Below are positions 36,286 to 44,111 of a stretch of DNA of 64,000 nt, in pieces. The notes below the pieces were generated by a model. That model saw nothing but the letters and a program-made list of their open reading frames with translations. It made no database searches and was not told where the DNA came from. The stretch lies in NCBI RefSeq assembly GCF_026319305.1, contig NZ_JAPDMV010000014.1, forward strand, positions 1 to 64,000. Reading direction: 5' to 3'. Position numbers and translations under genes: made by a program. This DNA comes from Methylophaga sp. OBS4 (lineage in GTDB: Bacteria; Pseudomonadota; Gammaproteobacteria; Nitrosococcales; Methylophagaceae). Position 1 is the stretch's first letter. Each line of letters begins with the position of its first letter.

Positions 36286-37705
36286 CAGCAATCGTCAGTC
36301 TGTCTGGCGAAACAGAATAAAAGAATATCAGCAGCGGCTTGACCATGATTCCGGGCCATTGGTACCGGTGGAAGGCCGGTTAACCCGCATGGTTGGCATG
36401 ACCCTGGAGGCCGTGGGGTTTCAGGCTCCCGTTGGCAGTCGTTGTGAAGTGCTGGGTGCGGGGCAGCGCCCGATTGAAGCCGAAGTGGTAGGCTTTTCCG
36501 GCGAAACTTTATATCTGATGCCTACCGGTGATATGCGCGGTTTGGTTCCCAATGCCCGGGTACGGCCGATTCGAAGTGATTCCCAGGTGCCGGTCGGTGA
36601 AGGTTTGCTGGGACGTGTTGTTGATGGTGCCGGTAAACCGTTGGATGGCAAAGGGCCGCTGAGAGTCAGGGATAAAATGCCTTTACATGGTGAGCCGGTC
36701 AATCCGCTGGCACGCTCGCCTATCCGCGAACATCTGGATGTCGGGGTGCAGAGTATCAACGCTTTGCTCAGTGTCGGCCGTGGCCAGCGTATGGGCTTGT
36801 TTGCTGGTAGTGGTGTTGGTAAAAGCGTTTTACTGGGCATGATGACCCGTTTTACCGAAGCCGATGTGATCGTTGTCGGCCTGATTGGTGAACGCGGACG
36901 TGAGGTCAAAGAGTTTATCGAGGACATTCTTGGTGAGGCTGGGCTGCAACGGGCAGTCGTGGTGGCATCACCGGCAGATCATTCACCGCTGATGCGCCTG
37001 CATGGTGCCATGCTGGCGACCAGTATCGCAGAATATTTCCGTGATCAGGGCAAGCAGGTGTTACTGCTGATGGATTCCCTGACACGTTTTGCTCAGGCGC
37101 AACGGGAAATTGCATTGGCCATTGGCGAACCACCGGCGACCAAAGGTTACCCGCCATCAGTGTTCTCTTTGCTGCCGCAATTGGTTGAGCGGGCGGGCAA
37201 CGGCCCGGATGACGGTGGCGCGATCACGGCTATCTATACCGTATTGACGGAAGGCGATGACCAGCAGGATCCGGTAGCCGATGCGGCCAGAGCAATCCTG
37301 GACGGGCATATCGTGTTATCGAGACAGCTGGCTGAAGCAGGTCATTATCCTGCTGTTGATGTTGAAGCTTCGATCAGCCGGGTCATGCCGCATATTATTG
37401 ATGCAGAACAACTGCAGCATGCACAACAATTCAAACAGCTATATGCCGCCTACCGGCATAATCAGGATTTAATCAGTGTCGGCGCCTATAGCCGCGGCAG
37501 CGATCCACTGATTGATGAAGCGATAGCGATATTCCCTGCCTTGCAACAATTACTCAGACAAGGCATGGATCAGGCGGTAAACTGGCAGCAAAGCATTGAT
37601 AGCTTAAAACAGACTATTGAACTGCGACAGCAGTTACAAAACCAGAACAACCAGAGCCTGGCCCAGGCCCCTGCCGCGATGAATGGCACGGCCAGAAGGT
37701 TTTAA
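36275..37705 (+). CDS. fliI: Flagellum-specific ATPase FliI
   Basis: F1-beta-like ATPase of the flagellar export apparatus. The 476-residue product has Walker [12 protein letters not shown] (about residues 176-186), [10 protein letters not shown], and Walker [18 protein letters not shown]. The [13 protein letters not shown]-like block (here [13 protein letters not shown]) identifies FliI within the family. The ATG at 36275 is preferred to the GTG at 36251 because it has GGTGG just upstream and matches the usual N-terminus. The operon is interrupted after this gene by a 261-bp repeat element. Confidence 0.97.
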   Translation: MTIDSNRQSVWRNRIKEYQQRLDHDSGPLVPVEGRLTRMVGMTLEAVGFQAPVGSRCEVLGAGQRPIEAEVVGFSGETLYLMPTGDMRGLVPNARVRPIRSDSQVPVGEGLLGRVVDGAGKPLDGKGPLRVRDKMPLHGEPVNPLARSPIREHLDVGVQSINALLSVGRGQRMGLFAGSGVGKSVLLGMMTRFTEADVIVVGLIGERGREVKEFIEDILGEAGLQRAVVVASPADHSPLMRLHGAMLATSIAEYFRDQGKQVLLLMDSLTRFAQAQREIALAIGEPPATKGYPPSVFSLLPQLVERAGNGPDDGGAITAIYTVLTEGDDQQDPVADAARAILDGHIVLSRQLAEAGHYPAVDVEASISRVMPHIIDAEQLQHAQQFKQLYAAYRHNQDLISVGAYSRGSDPLIDEAIAIFPALQQLLRQGMDQAVNWQQSIDSLKQTIELRQQLQNQNNQSLAQAPAAMNGTARRF

Positions 37706-37732
37706 TATTTTTTAAACGTTTGACGGAAGCCT

Positions 37733-37993
37733 AATGCTCTTTCAATTTGATATTGTGGTATTCAGTTGGCCTGTCAACGTTCAGGGCAAGGCGCAGCTCG
37801 CAGCGAATGGCCGCCCCTTTGTAAGAGCTGCAACACCGCCATGGACGTTGACAGGCCGACCCTTCGGGCGCCCCTGTGGTGTCCTGCCGTGGTGTTGCGG
37901 TGCTTGACAAAATGGTCCTTGCCTGCGCATCGCGCCTTGCGGCAAAACACCACAGGGACGCTGAACCCGACAATATCAAACTGAAAGAGCATT
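37733..37993. mobile_element. Miniature inverted-repeat element between fliI and fliJ
   Basis: The ends are 33-base imperfect terminal inverted repeats (29 of 33 match; core CTCTTTCA-TTTGATATTGT). Inside are two more inverted pairs: GGCCTGTCAACGT with ACGTTGACAGGCC, and CCCTGTGGTGT with ACACCACAGGG. So the whole 261 bases can fold into a branched structure. No transposase or gene is present. The right end stops four bases before the fliJ start codon. No clear target duplication is visible. Confidence 0.75.
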
Positions 37994-37997
37994 CACT

Positions 37998-38447
37998 ATG
38001 AGTCGAACACGAAAATTGACCCCTGTTGTGGATATGGTGCGCAAAGCAACTGAATCTGAGCTGGCGAGGCTCGGTGAAACGAATGCGCTGTTGCAGCGTG
38101 ATCAGTACCAACTGGATGATTTGATTCGCTACCGGGAGGAATATCTGCTGCGCTTCCGTCAGGATGATCCGATGGTCATGTCGGCAAAAAAAGCGTTGGA
38201 GCTACGGGCGTTTCTGGCGCAACTGGATCAGGCTATTCATGCCCAGCAATTACAGGTCAATCAAAGCCGCGGCCAGGTTAACAATCAACAGAAAATATGG
38301 TTGCAAGCCCGCAATAAAGAACAAGCCTTGGATTCTTTAATGTCACGCTACCGGGCACAAGACGTAAAACTTGAACAACGCCGGGAACAGCGGGAAAACG
38401 ATGAACACACCAACTCAATATGGTTGCGTAAACATATACCGAAATAA
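37998..38447 (+). CDS. fliJ: Flagellar export chaperone-escort protein FliJ
   Basis: A 149-residue, almost entirely coiled-coil protein, matching the length and character of FliJ, the central stalk of the FliI ATPase ring. Recognisable stretches are RKLTPVVDMVRKATESEL at the start and the helical, Arg/Gln-rich body. Its position after fliI supports the call. Its ribosome-binding region lies within the end of the repeat element (GAAAGAG), so expression may depend on that element. Confidence 0.85.
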   Translation: MSRTRKLTPVVDMVRKATESELARLGETNALLQRDQYQLDDLIRYREEYLLRFRQDDPMVMSAKKALELRAFLAQLDQAIHAQQLQVNQSRGQVNNQQKIWLQARNKEQALDSLMSRYRAQDVKLEQRREQRENDEHTNSIWLRKHIPK

Positions 38448-38501
38448 CCTGGACTGCGCGTATCAGAGCCCATGTAAACAGTGAGGGTTCTTTCGGTATA
38501 A

Positions 38502-38537
38502 AGGGCTTCTCTAAAAATTAGAATTTAGAGAAGCCCT
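38502..38537. terminator. Hairpin after fliJ
   Basis: AGGGCTTCTCTAAA pairs with its complement ending AGAAGCCCT around a short AT-rich loop. On the plus strand no T run follows; on the minus strand TTTATA follows. It may end the fliEFGHIJ transcript or be bidirectional. Confidence 0.5.
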
Positions 38538-38553
38538 GAAAACTGATTAGTGG

Positions 38554-39522
38554 CTAGGTGTTTAGTCCCATCCAGTGATGGAGAGGATTAATGTTGAAGA
38601 GTTTTGGCTGCTTATCCCACCAAAACAAGATAGCTTCATAGGGCGTTTTTCTTTTGAGAGCGGAAAGTTTTTTCGCACAGTTATAAGCCATCAGAAAGCT
38701 CTCCAGATGTCTTTTTAGCTGTTCAACGTTTTCATAATAGTAGCGCTTGGTGGTGGCGTCTTTGAGGGTACGGTTCATACGCTCAACTTGTCCGTTGGTC
38801 TGTGGTCGGTAGGGCTGTGTTATTTTGTGGCGAATACCGTGTTTCTGGCAGGCCAGGTCAAAACGGTGACGCTTTGCGGGACCTTTGCCACGTTTGACGA
38901 TGTTCTTTATATAGGTGAATTGTGGACCGTTATCGGTCAGGATAGTGTGAATTTTGAAGGGGCAGGCTTTGATGAGGTTGTCGAGGAAAGCGAGTGCATC
39001 AAGGGTGGTCATACTCTCGAAGACTTCAGCAAAGGCATATTTGGATACGCGACAGATACCGACAAAGAGATAAAGTTTTTGGCTACCGACATGAATGTTC
39101 GAGATGTCCACATGCACAAAACCGATGGGATAGTCCTTGAATTGTTTCTTCGGTGCGGCATCCTGCTCTTCCTTGGGCAGACGTGACAAGCCGTGTCTTT
39201 GCAGACAGCGATGCAAGTTGGAGCGACTCAGTTGTGGAATTTGCTCTTTAAGGACATCGTAACAATCGTCCAGGGGAAGTCGTGTTTGACGTCGAAATTC
39301 GCAAATAATAGCTTCATCCGTTGCGCTCAACACTGAGCGCGACATTTTTGCGCCCATCTTTCGGTCTAAGGCCCCTTCGTCTTTGCGCGCACGCCATTTC
39401 GCCACTGTCTTCGGGTTTATGCCGTAACGCCGGGCTAACACCATCAAGCTCTCTTCACTATTTTGTATTGCTCGACGGGTTGCCTGTGTCGTTTTGGCGC
39501 AAGGGTGTAATACCTGTCCCAT
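38554..39522 (-). CDS. IS481-family transposase
   Basis: DDE transposase of 322 residues. The N-terminus has a helix-turn-helix (LARRYGINPKTVAKWRARKD, about 29-48). The catalytic core shows FVHVDISN (first Asp), ILTDNGPQF (second Asp) and TNGQVERMNRTLK (Glu), the family's rve-type arrangement. No frameshift is visible. Its TAG stop codon is not inside the element: it is completed by the flanking CTAG target bases, so the C-terminus depends on the insertion site. Confidence 0.95.
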   Translation of the reverse strand: MGQVLHPCAKTTQATRRAIQNSEESLMVLARRYGINPKTVAKWRARKDEGALDRKMGAKMSRSVLSATDEAIICEFRRQTRLPLDDCYDVLKEQIPQLSRSNLHRCLQRHGLSRLPKEEQDAAPKKQFKDYPIGFVHVDISNIHVGSQKLYLFVGICRVSKYAFAEVFESMTTLDALAFLDNLIKACPFKIHTILTDNGPQFTYIKNIVKRGKGPAKRHRFDLACQKHGIRHKITQPYRPQTNGQVERMNRTLKDATTKRYYYENVEQLKRHLESFLMAYNCAKKLSALKRKTPYEAILFWWDKQPKLFNINPLHHWMGLNT

Positions 39523-39601
39523 AATTGACTCCTTTCCAAGTAACGGTATTGTATGTGTGAATACAAAAATAAACCTTCACTGGATGGGACTAAACAACTA
39601 G
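38554..39601. mobile_element. IS481-family insertion sequence with CTAG target duplication
   Basis: The element proper spans 38558-39597 (1040 bp). Terminal inverted repeats share TGTTTAGTCCCATCCAGTGA, and the 4-bp sequence CTAG occurs on both sides (38554-38557 and 39598-39601), consistent with a target duplication. It has a single intact transposase gene on the minus strand, so it could still be active. Confidence 0.9.
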
Positions 39602-39685
39602 GGCTGTTTCTCTTTCGTATTTATCACTGCTTCAGACTTTCATGGTTTGTATTTGGTCACAAATCAACTTTCTTCACAAATTTAG

Positions 39686-39712
39686 TAAGTTTTCCCTCCG
39701 AACAGCCGATAT
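39686..39712 (+). promoter_or_regulatory. Sigma-28 (FliA) promoter for the chemotaxis block
   Basis: TAAG, 15 bases, then GCCGATAT, a seven-of-eight match to GCCGATAA at exact spacing. It is upstream of the STAS/cheY/cheA genes and 89 bases downstream of the insertion sequence, which therefore left it intact. Confidence 0.75.
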
Positions 39713-39781
39713 ATACAGTCAGCGACGACGCAGTTGTTTAGCTTGCTCTGCTGATAACAAGCCCGATTGAGGACCGTCGCG

Positions 39782-39970
39782 ATGATAACAGGCAAAAGCG
39801 CAGCAAAAATGTCTTCTGGTCGACAAATTGCAATTACCGCAGCGACGAAAATTTATTCTCAAATGGCAACCACTCTTTCCCCTTCAAATAAAGTAATGAT
39901 AAACATTGGCTGGCAGGATGGCGGCTCCAGCCTGATTGATAGCGATACAGATTTTTTTATCCGTTACTAG
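39782..39970 (+). CDS. Small protein of unknown function at the head of the chemotaxis operon
   Basis: A possible 62-residue protein between the sigma-28 promoter and the STAS gene, starting at ATG 39782 with GAGG about nine bases upstream. It has a basic N-terminus (KSAAKMSSGRQIAITAATK) and an acidic end. It matches nothing I recognise, and there is no membrane segment. The only support is position, spacing and an open frame, so it may be untranslated leader. Confidence 0.35.
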   Translation: MITGKSAAKMSSGRQIAITAATKIYSQMATTLSPSNKVMINIGWQDGGSSLIDSDTDFFIRY

Positions 39971-39983
39971 GCTGGCAGTAAAC

Positions 39984-40268
39984 ATGATGGCTGACAATAT
40001 TATCGAAATTGACTGTGGCGAATCTCTCACCATTGCTCAAGTGGCTGGGATGTATTCCAGATTGCTGACTTCACTGGCCGAGGAGCAAGCGGTCAGCATT
40101 GATATCAGCCGCATAGAGCGTATTGATACGGCTGCTGTGCAAATGCTTTACAGTTTTCAGCGTGATGCCAGAACACAAGGAGTAGTGATTATTTGGTCTG
40201 ATCCGAGTAAGGTTTTTTGTGACACAGTCGATATATTAGGAATGAATGCTTTCTATATCGCTGCATAG
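39984..40268 (+). CDS. STAS-domain protein of the chemotaxis operon
   Basis: A 94-residue single STAS domain (anti-sigma-factor-antagonist fold): LTIAQVAGMYSRLLTSLAEE, then SIDISRIERIDTAAVQMLYS, where the usual phosphorylated Ser position before AAVQ is Thr (IDTAAVQ). Similar small STAS proteins head polar che operons in several gammaproteobacteria; their role is unclear. I use the ATG at 39984; a longer frame begins at 39936 but overlaps the preceding small ORF. Confidence 0.8.
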   Translation: MMADNIIEIDCGESLTIAQVAGMYSRLLTSLAEEQAVSIDISRIERIDTAAVQMLYSFQRDARTQGVVIIWSDPSKVFCDTVDILGMNAFYIAA

Positions 40269-40336
40269 TGGAAAGATTGTATGAAGCGGAATAATGCATA
40301 AAGCGGTTAAGGTTTGGATAAGGAGCGTTTATAACC

Positions 40337-40699
40337 ATGGCTAATATTCTTGCAGTGGATGATTCAGCATCAATGCGGCAGATGGTCGCTTTTACGCTGA
40401 AGGGCGCTGGTCACATGGTAACGGACGCGCAGGACGGCAAACATGCGCTGGATATTGCCAAAAACCAGTCGTTTGATCTGGTGTTAACCGATGTCAATAT
40501 GCCGGTGATGGATGGTTTGAGTTTGACTCGCGAACTGAGGCAACTGCCTGCCTATCGTTTTACGCCGATTCTGGTGCTGACCACCGAAGCCGGGCCGGAT
40601 AAAAAACAGGAAGGCCGGGCCGCCGGTGCAACCGGCTGGCTGGTAAAACCCTTTAATCCGGAACAGTTGCTGGTGACAGTCAAGAAAGTACTGGGCTGA
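40337..40699 (+). CDS. cheY: Chemotaxis response regulator CheY
   Basis: Single-domain receiver of 120 residues that carries the signal from CheA to the motor switch. The acidic pocket is D8/D9, the phosphorylated residue D52 in LVLTDVNMP, the switch threonine in LVLTTEAG (T82/T83), and K104 in LVKPFNP. It precedes cheA, consistent with a true CheY. Dephosphorylation by CheZ cannot be placed because no cheZ is in the window. Confidence 0.93.
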   Translation: MANILAVDDSASMRQMVAFTLKGAGHMVTDAQDGKHALDIAKNQSFDLVLTDVNMPVMDGLSLTRELRQLPAYRFTPILVLTTEAGPDKKQEGRAAGATGWLVKPFNPEQLLVTVKKVLG

Positions 40700-40750
40700 C
40701 AATATGTCTATAGCCGCGATACCTGGAAATGCACTCTGCGGAATAATCTC

Positions 40751-42820
40751 ATGAGCATCAATGTCTCGCAGTTTCATCAAATCTTCTTCGAAGAGAGCTT
40801 TGAAGGACTGGACGCCATGGAAATGGGGCTGCTCAGCATGGGTGAAGGCCGCCCGGACATCGAAACAATCGATACCCTTTTCAGAGCTGCGCATTCAATT
40901 AAGGGCGGGGCGGGTACATTTGGTTTCAGGCAGATTTCTGCTTTTACCCACAGTCTGGAACCCTTGCTGGATGAAATGCGTAATGGGCAACGCGATGTCA
41001 GTACGGAAGCTGTGAACGTAATACTGGAAGCCGTTGATGTGTTGCGTGAAATGCTGACGGCCGTTCAGCAGTCAGCCGCTACGGATGAGGCTCGTATTGC
41101 TGAAGTCTCGATCCGGCTCAAGCAATTACTTAGTGTAGCGGACAGCGATCCTCAGATTAACGAACAAAGCGTTGCCGATAGTGATAGGGAACCTTCCGGC
41201 TGGCTGATTCAGTTCAACCCTCACCCGCATTTACTGCAAAGCGGGAATGACCCGGTGCGTATGCTGTGCGAGTTGGCGGAACTGGGTGACATAAAAGCGA
41301 CACTGGATGACAGTCAGCTACCGGCGTTCACTGATCTGGAACCGGAAGACAGCTATTTAAACTGGCAAATTGAACTGACCGGCGCTGTAACTTTAGCGGC
41401 GATAAACGAGATTTTTGAGTGGGTGGAAGGTGACTGTGAACTGAGTATTACGCCGTTACCGCCTGTTCATGACTCAGCCAGTGAAATACGCTCAACTAAG
41501 CCGGATGCGGAACTGGAAAACATAAGCGCTGGCAAGACGCCGGCTGCTGTGGCCGCAGCTATTCAACCGCCTGACAAAACACCGGAAACCAAAAAAGTCG
41601 CCAGCAGCGACCCGGCCATGTCTTCGATTCGGGTAGGCACCGATAAAGTGGATACATTGATCAATCTGGTCGGCGAACTAGTGATTACCCAGTCCATGCT
41701 CAGTCAGATGGGGGAGAATTTTGATCCGCAAAAACTGCCGCAATTGATTGATGGACTGGAGCAACTGGAACGTAATACCCGTGAGTTGCAGGAAGGCATT
41801 ATGCGTATTCGCATGTTGCCTCTCAGTTTTGCTTTTAACCGTTTTCCCCGGCTGGTGCATGATCTGAGCGCCAAAATGGGCAAGCAGGTGGAACTGAAGC
41901 TGACAGGGGAACAAACCGAGCTGGATAAAACCGTGATGGAAAAAATCGGTGATCCGCTGGTGCATCTGGTTCGTAACTCGCTGGACCACGGACTTGAAAC
42001 GTCGGAGCAGCGTATTGCTGCCGGTAAACCAGAGACGGGTTTGTTGCATCTTAATGCCTACCATCAAGGCGGCAATATCGTGATTGAGATCAGCGATGAT
42101 GGTACCGGTCTTAACGAAGACAAGATTCTGCAAAAAGCTATTGAACGAGACCTGATTTCACCCTCAGAAATACTGACAGCCGATAAAATTCATGAGCTGA
42201 TATTTCTGCCCGGCTTCTCCACTGCCGATGTTGTCAGTGATGTGTCCGGCCGTGGTGTTGGCATGGATGTGGTACGCAAGAATATCAACAGTCTGGGGGG
42301 CAGCGTCGAAGTTCATTCAGAACGCGGTGTGGGGTCCACTTTCACTATTCGTTTGCCGTTGACGCTGGCAATTATGGATGGTCAGATCATTCAGGTGGCG
42401 GATCAGAAATATATTATTCCGCTGATTTCGATTATTGAGTCGGTGGAAATAAAACAGGATACGGTCAAAAACGTGACCGGCAAGGGTGAGTTATATCCAT
42501 TGCGTGATGAGTATGTGCCGCTGATACGGCTCGGTGATGTATTTAATTTGAAAAACACAACCGAGCGCCTAGAAGACGATTTGCTGGTGGTGGTCGAATG
42601 CGAGGATCACAAAGTCGGCCTGTTTGTAGATGAACTGCTGGCGCAGCAACAGGTGGTTATCAAGAGTCTGGAAACTAACTTTCGCAAGGTCATGGGCGTG
42701 GCCGGTGCCACCATTCTGGGGGATGGCTCGGTGGCTTTGATTATTGATATTGCCGGTCTGATGGCCTTGTATCGTGATCCGTCACTGGCGCAACAACGCC
42801 AGTCAGTACAAGCAGCCTGA
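40751..42820 (+). CDS. cheA: Chemotaxis histidine kinase CheA
   Basis: Receptor-coupled kinase of 689 residues. P1 has the phosphorylated H48 in RAAHSIKGGAGTFGF. There is a long, partly disordered middle (about 100-290). The dimerisation domain has DKVDTLINLVGELVITQSML. The ATPase domain has HLVRNSLDHGLETSEQR, DDGTGLN and SGRGVGMDVVRKNI. A CheW-like P5 domain follows to the end (ILPLISIIESVEI-like). It is followed by cheW after nine bases. Confidence 0.97.
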   Translation: MSINVSQFHQIFFEESFEGLDAMEMGLLSMGEGRPDIETIDTLFRAAHSIKGGAGTFGFRQISAFTHSLEPLLDEMRNGQRDVSTEAVNVILEAVDVLREMLTAVQQSAATDEARIAEVSIRLKQLLSVADSDPQINEQSVADSDREPSGWLIQFNPHPHLLQSGNDPVRMLCELAELGDIKATLDDSQLPAFTDLEPEDSYLNWQIELTGAVTLAAINEIFEWVEGDCELSITPLPPVHDSASEIRSTKPDAELENISAGKTPAAVAAAIQPPDKTPETKKVASSDPAMSSIRVGTDKVDTLINLVGELVITQSMLSQMGENFDPQKLPQLIDGLEQLERNTRELQEGIMRIRMLPLSFAFNRFPRLVHDLSAKMGKQVELKLTGEQTELDKTVMEKIGDPLVHLVRNSLDHGLETSEQRIAAGKPETGLLHLNAYHQGGNIVIEISDDGTGLNEDKILQKAIERDLISPSEILTADKIHELIFLPGFSTADVVSDVSGRGVGMDVVRKNINSLGGSVEVHSERGVGSTFTIRLPLTLAIMDGQIIQVADQKYIIPLISIIESVEIKQDTVKNVTGKGELYPLRDEYVPLIRLGDVFNLKNTTERLEDDLLVVVECEDHKVGLFVDELLAQQQVVIKSLETNFRKVMGVAGATILGDGSVALIIDIAGLMALYRDPSLAQQRQSVQAA

Positions 42821-42829
42821 GGAGTGATG

Positions 42830-43327
42830 ATGACGGAGCTTAATCAGATTGGCGAGATGCTGGATGTGATGGGCAATGTTGCAGACGGCACGCTGCAGTA
42901 TCTGACTTTTGAGCTTAATAATGAGCATTATGGCGTTGAAATTCTGCGGGTGCAGGAAATCAAAGGCTGGGATCCGGTCACGCCTATTCCTAATACTCCG
43001 CCGCATTTGTGTGGTGTCTTGAATCTGCGCGGTGCCATCGTGCCAATTGTCGATTTACGGCTGTTTTTTGATATGCCTTTTTGTGCCTACAGCAATACCA
43101 CCGTTGTTGTGGTATTGAAAGTTCATGATCTCAGTCAGCGTACGGTCGGTATCGTGGTGGACGCGGTATCGGATGCTCGCAATATCCGCCCGGAAGAGAT
43201 TAAAAATACGCCGGATTTTGGCCAAGTGGCGAGTACTGAATTTATCACCGGCATAGTCAGTATCGATAACAATATGACGATGCTGCTGGACATTGACATA
43301 TTACTCAGTCGTGAACAGATAGGCTGA
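42830..43327 (+). CDS. cheW: Chemotaxis coupling protein CheW
   Basis: Adaptor between receptors and CheA. The 165-residue product shows YLTFELNNEHYGVEILRVQE and HLCGVLNLRGAIVPIVDLRL, both hallmark CheW segments, then VGIVVDAVSDARNIRPEEI. The third of three consecutive candidate starts (GTG, ATG, ATG) is chosen because it lies five bases after GGAG. Linked to cheA and the ParA-like gene. Confidence 0.96.
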   Translation: MTELNQIGEMLDVMGNVADGTLQYLTFELNNEHYGVEILRVQEIKGWDPVTPIPNTPPHLCGVLNLRGAIVPIVDLRLFFDMPFCAYSNTTVVVVLKVHDLSQRTVGIVVDAVSDARNIRPEEIKNTPDFGQVASTEFITGIVSIDNNMTMLLDIDILLSREQIG

Positions 43328-43343
43328 AGGTGCTTATAGAATT

Positions 43344-44111
43344 ATGAAAACCCGGGTAATCGCAATCATGAACCAGAAGGGAGGTGTCGGCAAAACCACC
43401 ACCACCGTTAACCTGGGGCATGCGTTGGCGCAGGCGGGTAATAAGGTCGCGTTACTTGATATGGATCCACAAGGTCAGGTGGCTACCAGTCTCGGCTTTA
43501 ATAACAGTGTGGCAGGTATGGATCAGGTGTTACTTGACGGCGCCGCCATCGACGACATCAAATTCAAGGCGCGGGACAATCTTGATTTGCTGGTTGCAGG
43601 CACGCGTCTGGGCGAATTTGAGCATCTCAGCCAGGGAGGGATGAAACGGGGCAACAGGCTTCGCCAGGCGCTGGAACAATCGTCACTCAGTCGGTATGAC
43701 TTTGTGTTGATTGATTGTCCGCCTTCATCCGGGCTGCTAGGGGTTAATGCGATGTTTGCGGCCAATGAATTACTAATTCCGGTTTCCGGAGACTATTTAT
43801 CGCTGCAAGGTTTATCACGGATGATGCAAATTCTTAAACGGGCTGAACAACTGGCGGGACATCGCATCCGTTTGTGGCTGGTTTCAACCCGGATGCAGAT
43901 GCGGCGGAAGCTGACGGAAGAAGTGCGTAAAAGAATTCTGAAATACTTCCCCGGACGGGTGTTTCACACGCCGGTACGTGAAAACGTTGCGCTGGCGGAG
44001 TGTCCGAGTTTTGGCAAAACTATTTTTGATTATAAAAAAAGCAGTGCCGGTGCTGAAGATTATCAGTCTTTGGCTTCTGATCTGATGAGCGGGAGAACAG
44101 CCGATGGCTGA
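43344..44111 (+). CDS. ParA/Soj-family ATPase of the chemotaxis operon
   Basis: A 255-residue Walker-type ATPase with the deviant Walker A motif [16 protein letters not shown] (about residues 10-25), [15 protein letters not shown] and [16 protein letters not shown]. Chromosome and plasmid ParA proteins share these, but the location between cheW and a receptor gene suggests a ParC-like role in placing chemotaxis arrays at the cell pole, as in Vibrio. No parB is present. The following receptor gene overlaps by eight bases. Confidence 0.88.
   Translation: MKTRVIAIMNQKGGVGKTTTTVNLGHALAQAGNKVALLDMDPQGQVATSLGFNNSVAGMDQVLLDGAAIDDIKFKARDNLDLLVAGTRLGEFEHLSQGGMKRGNRLRQALEQSSLSRYDFVLIDCPPSSGLLGVNAMFAANELLIPVSGDYLSLQGLSRMMQILKRAEQLAGHRIRLWLVSTRMQMRRKLTEEVRKRILKYFPGRVFHTPVRENVALAECPSFGKTIFDYKKSSAGAEDYQSLASDLMSGRTADG

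Noticed and set aside
37731-38111. Minus- and plus-strand open frames across the fliI-fliJ element
   Set aside because: Products of the inverted-repeat element; they overlap fliJ or lack ribosome sites.
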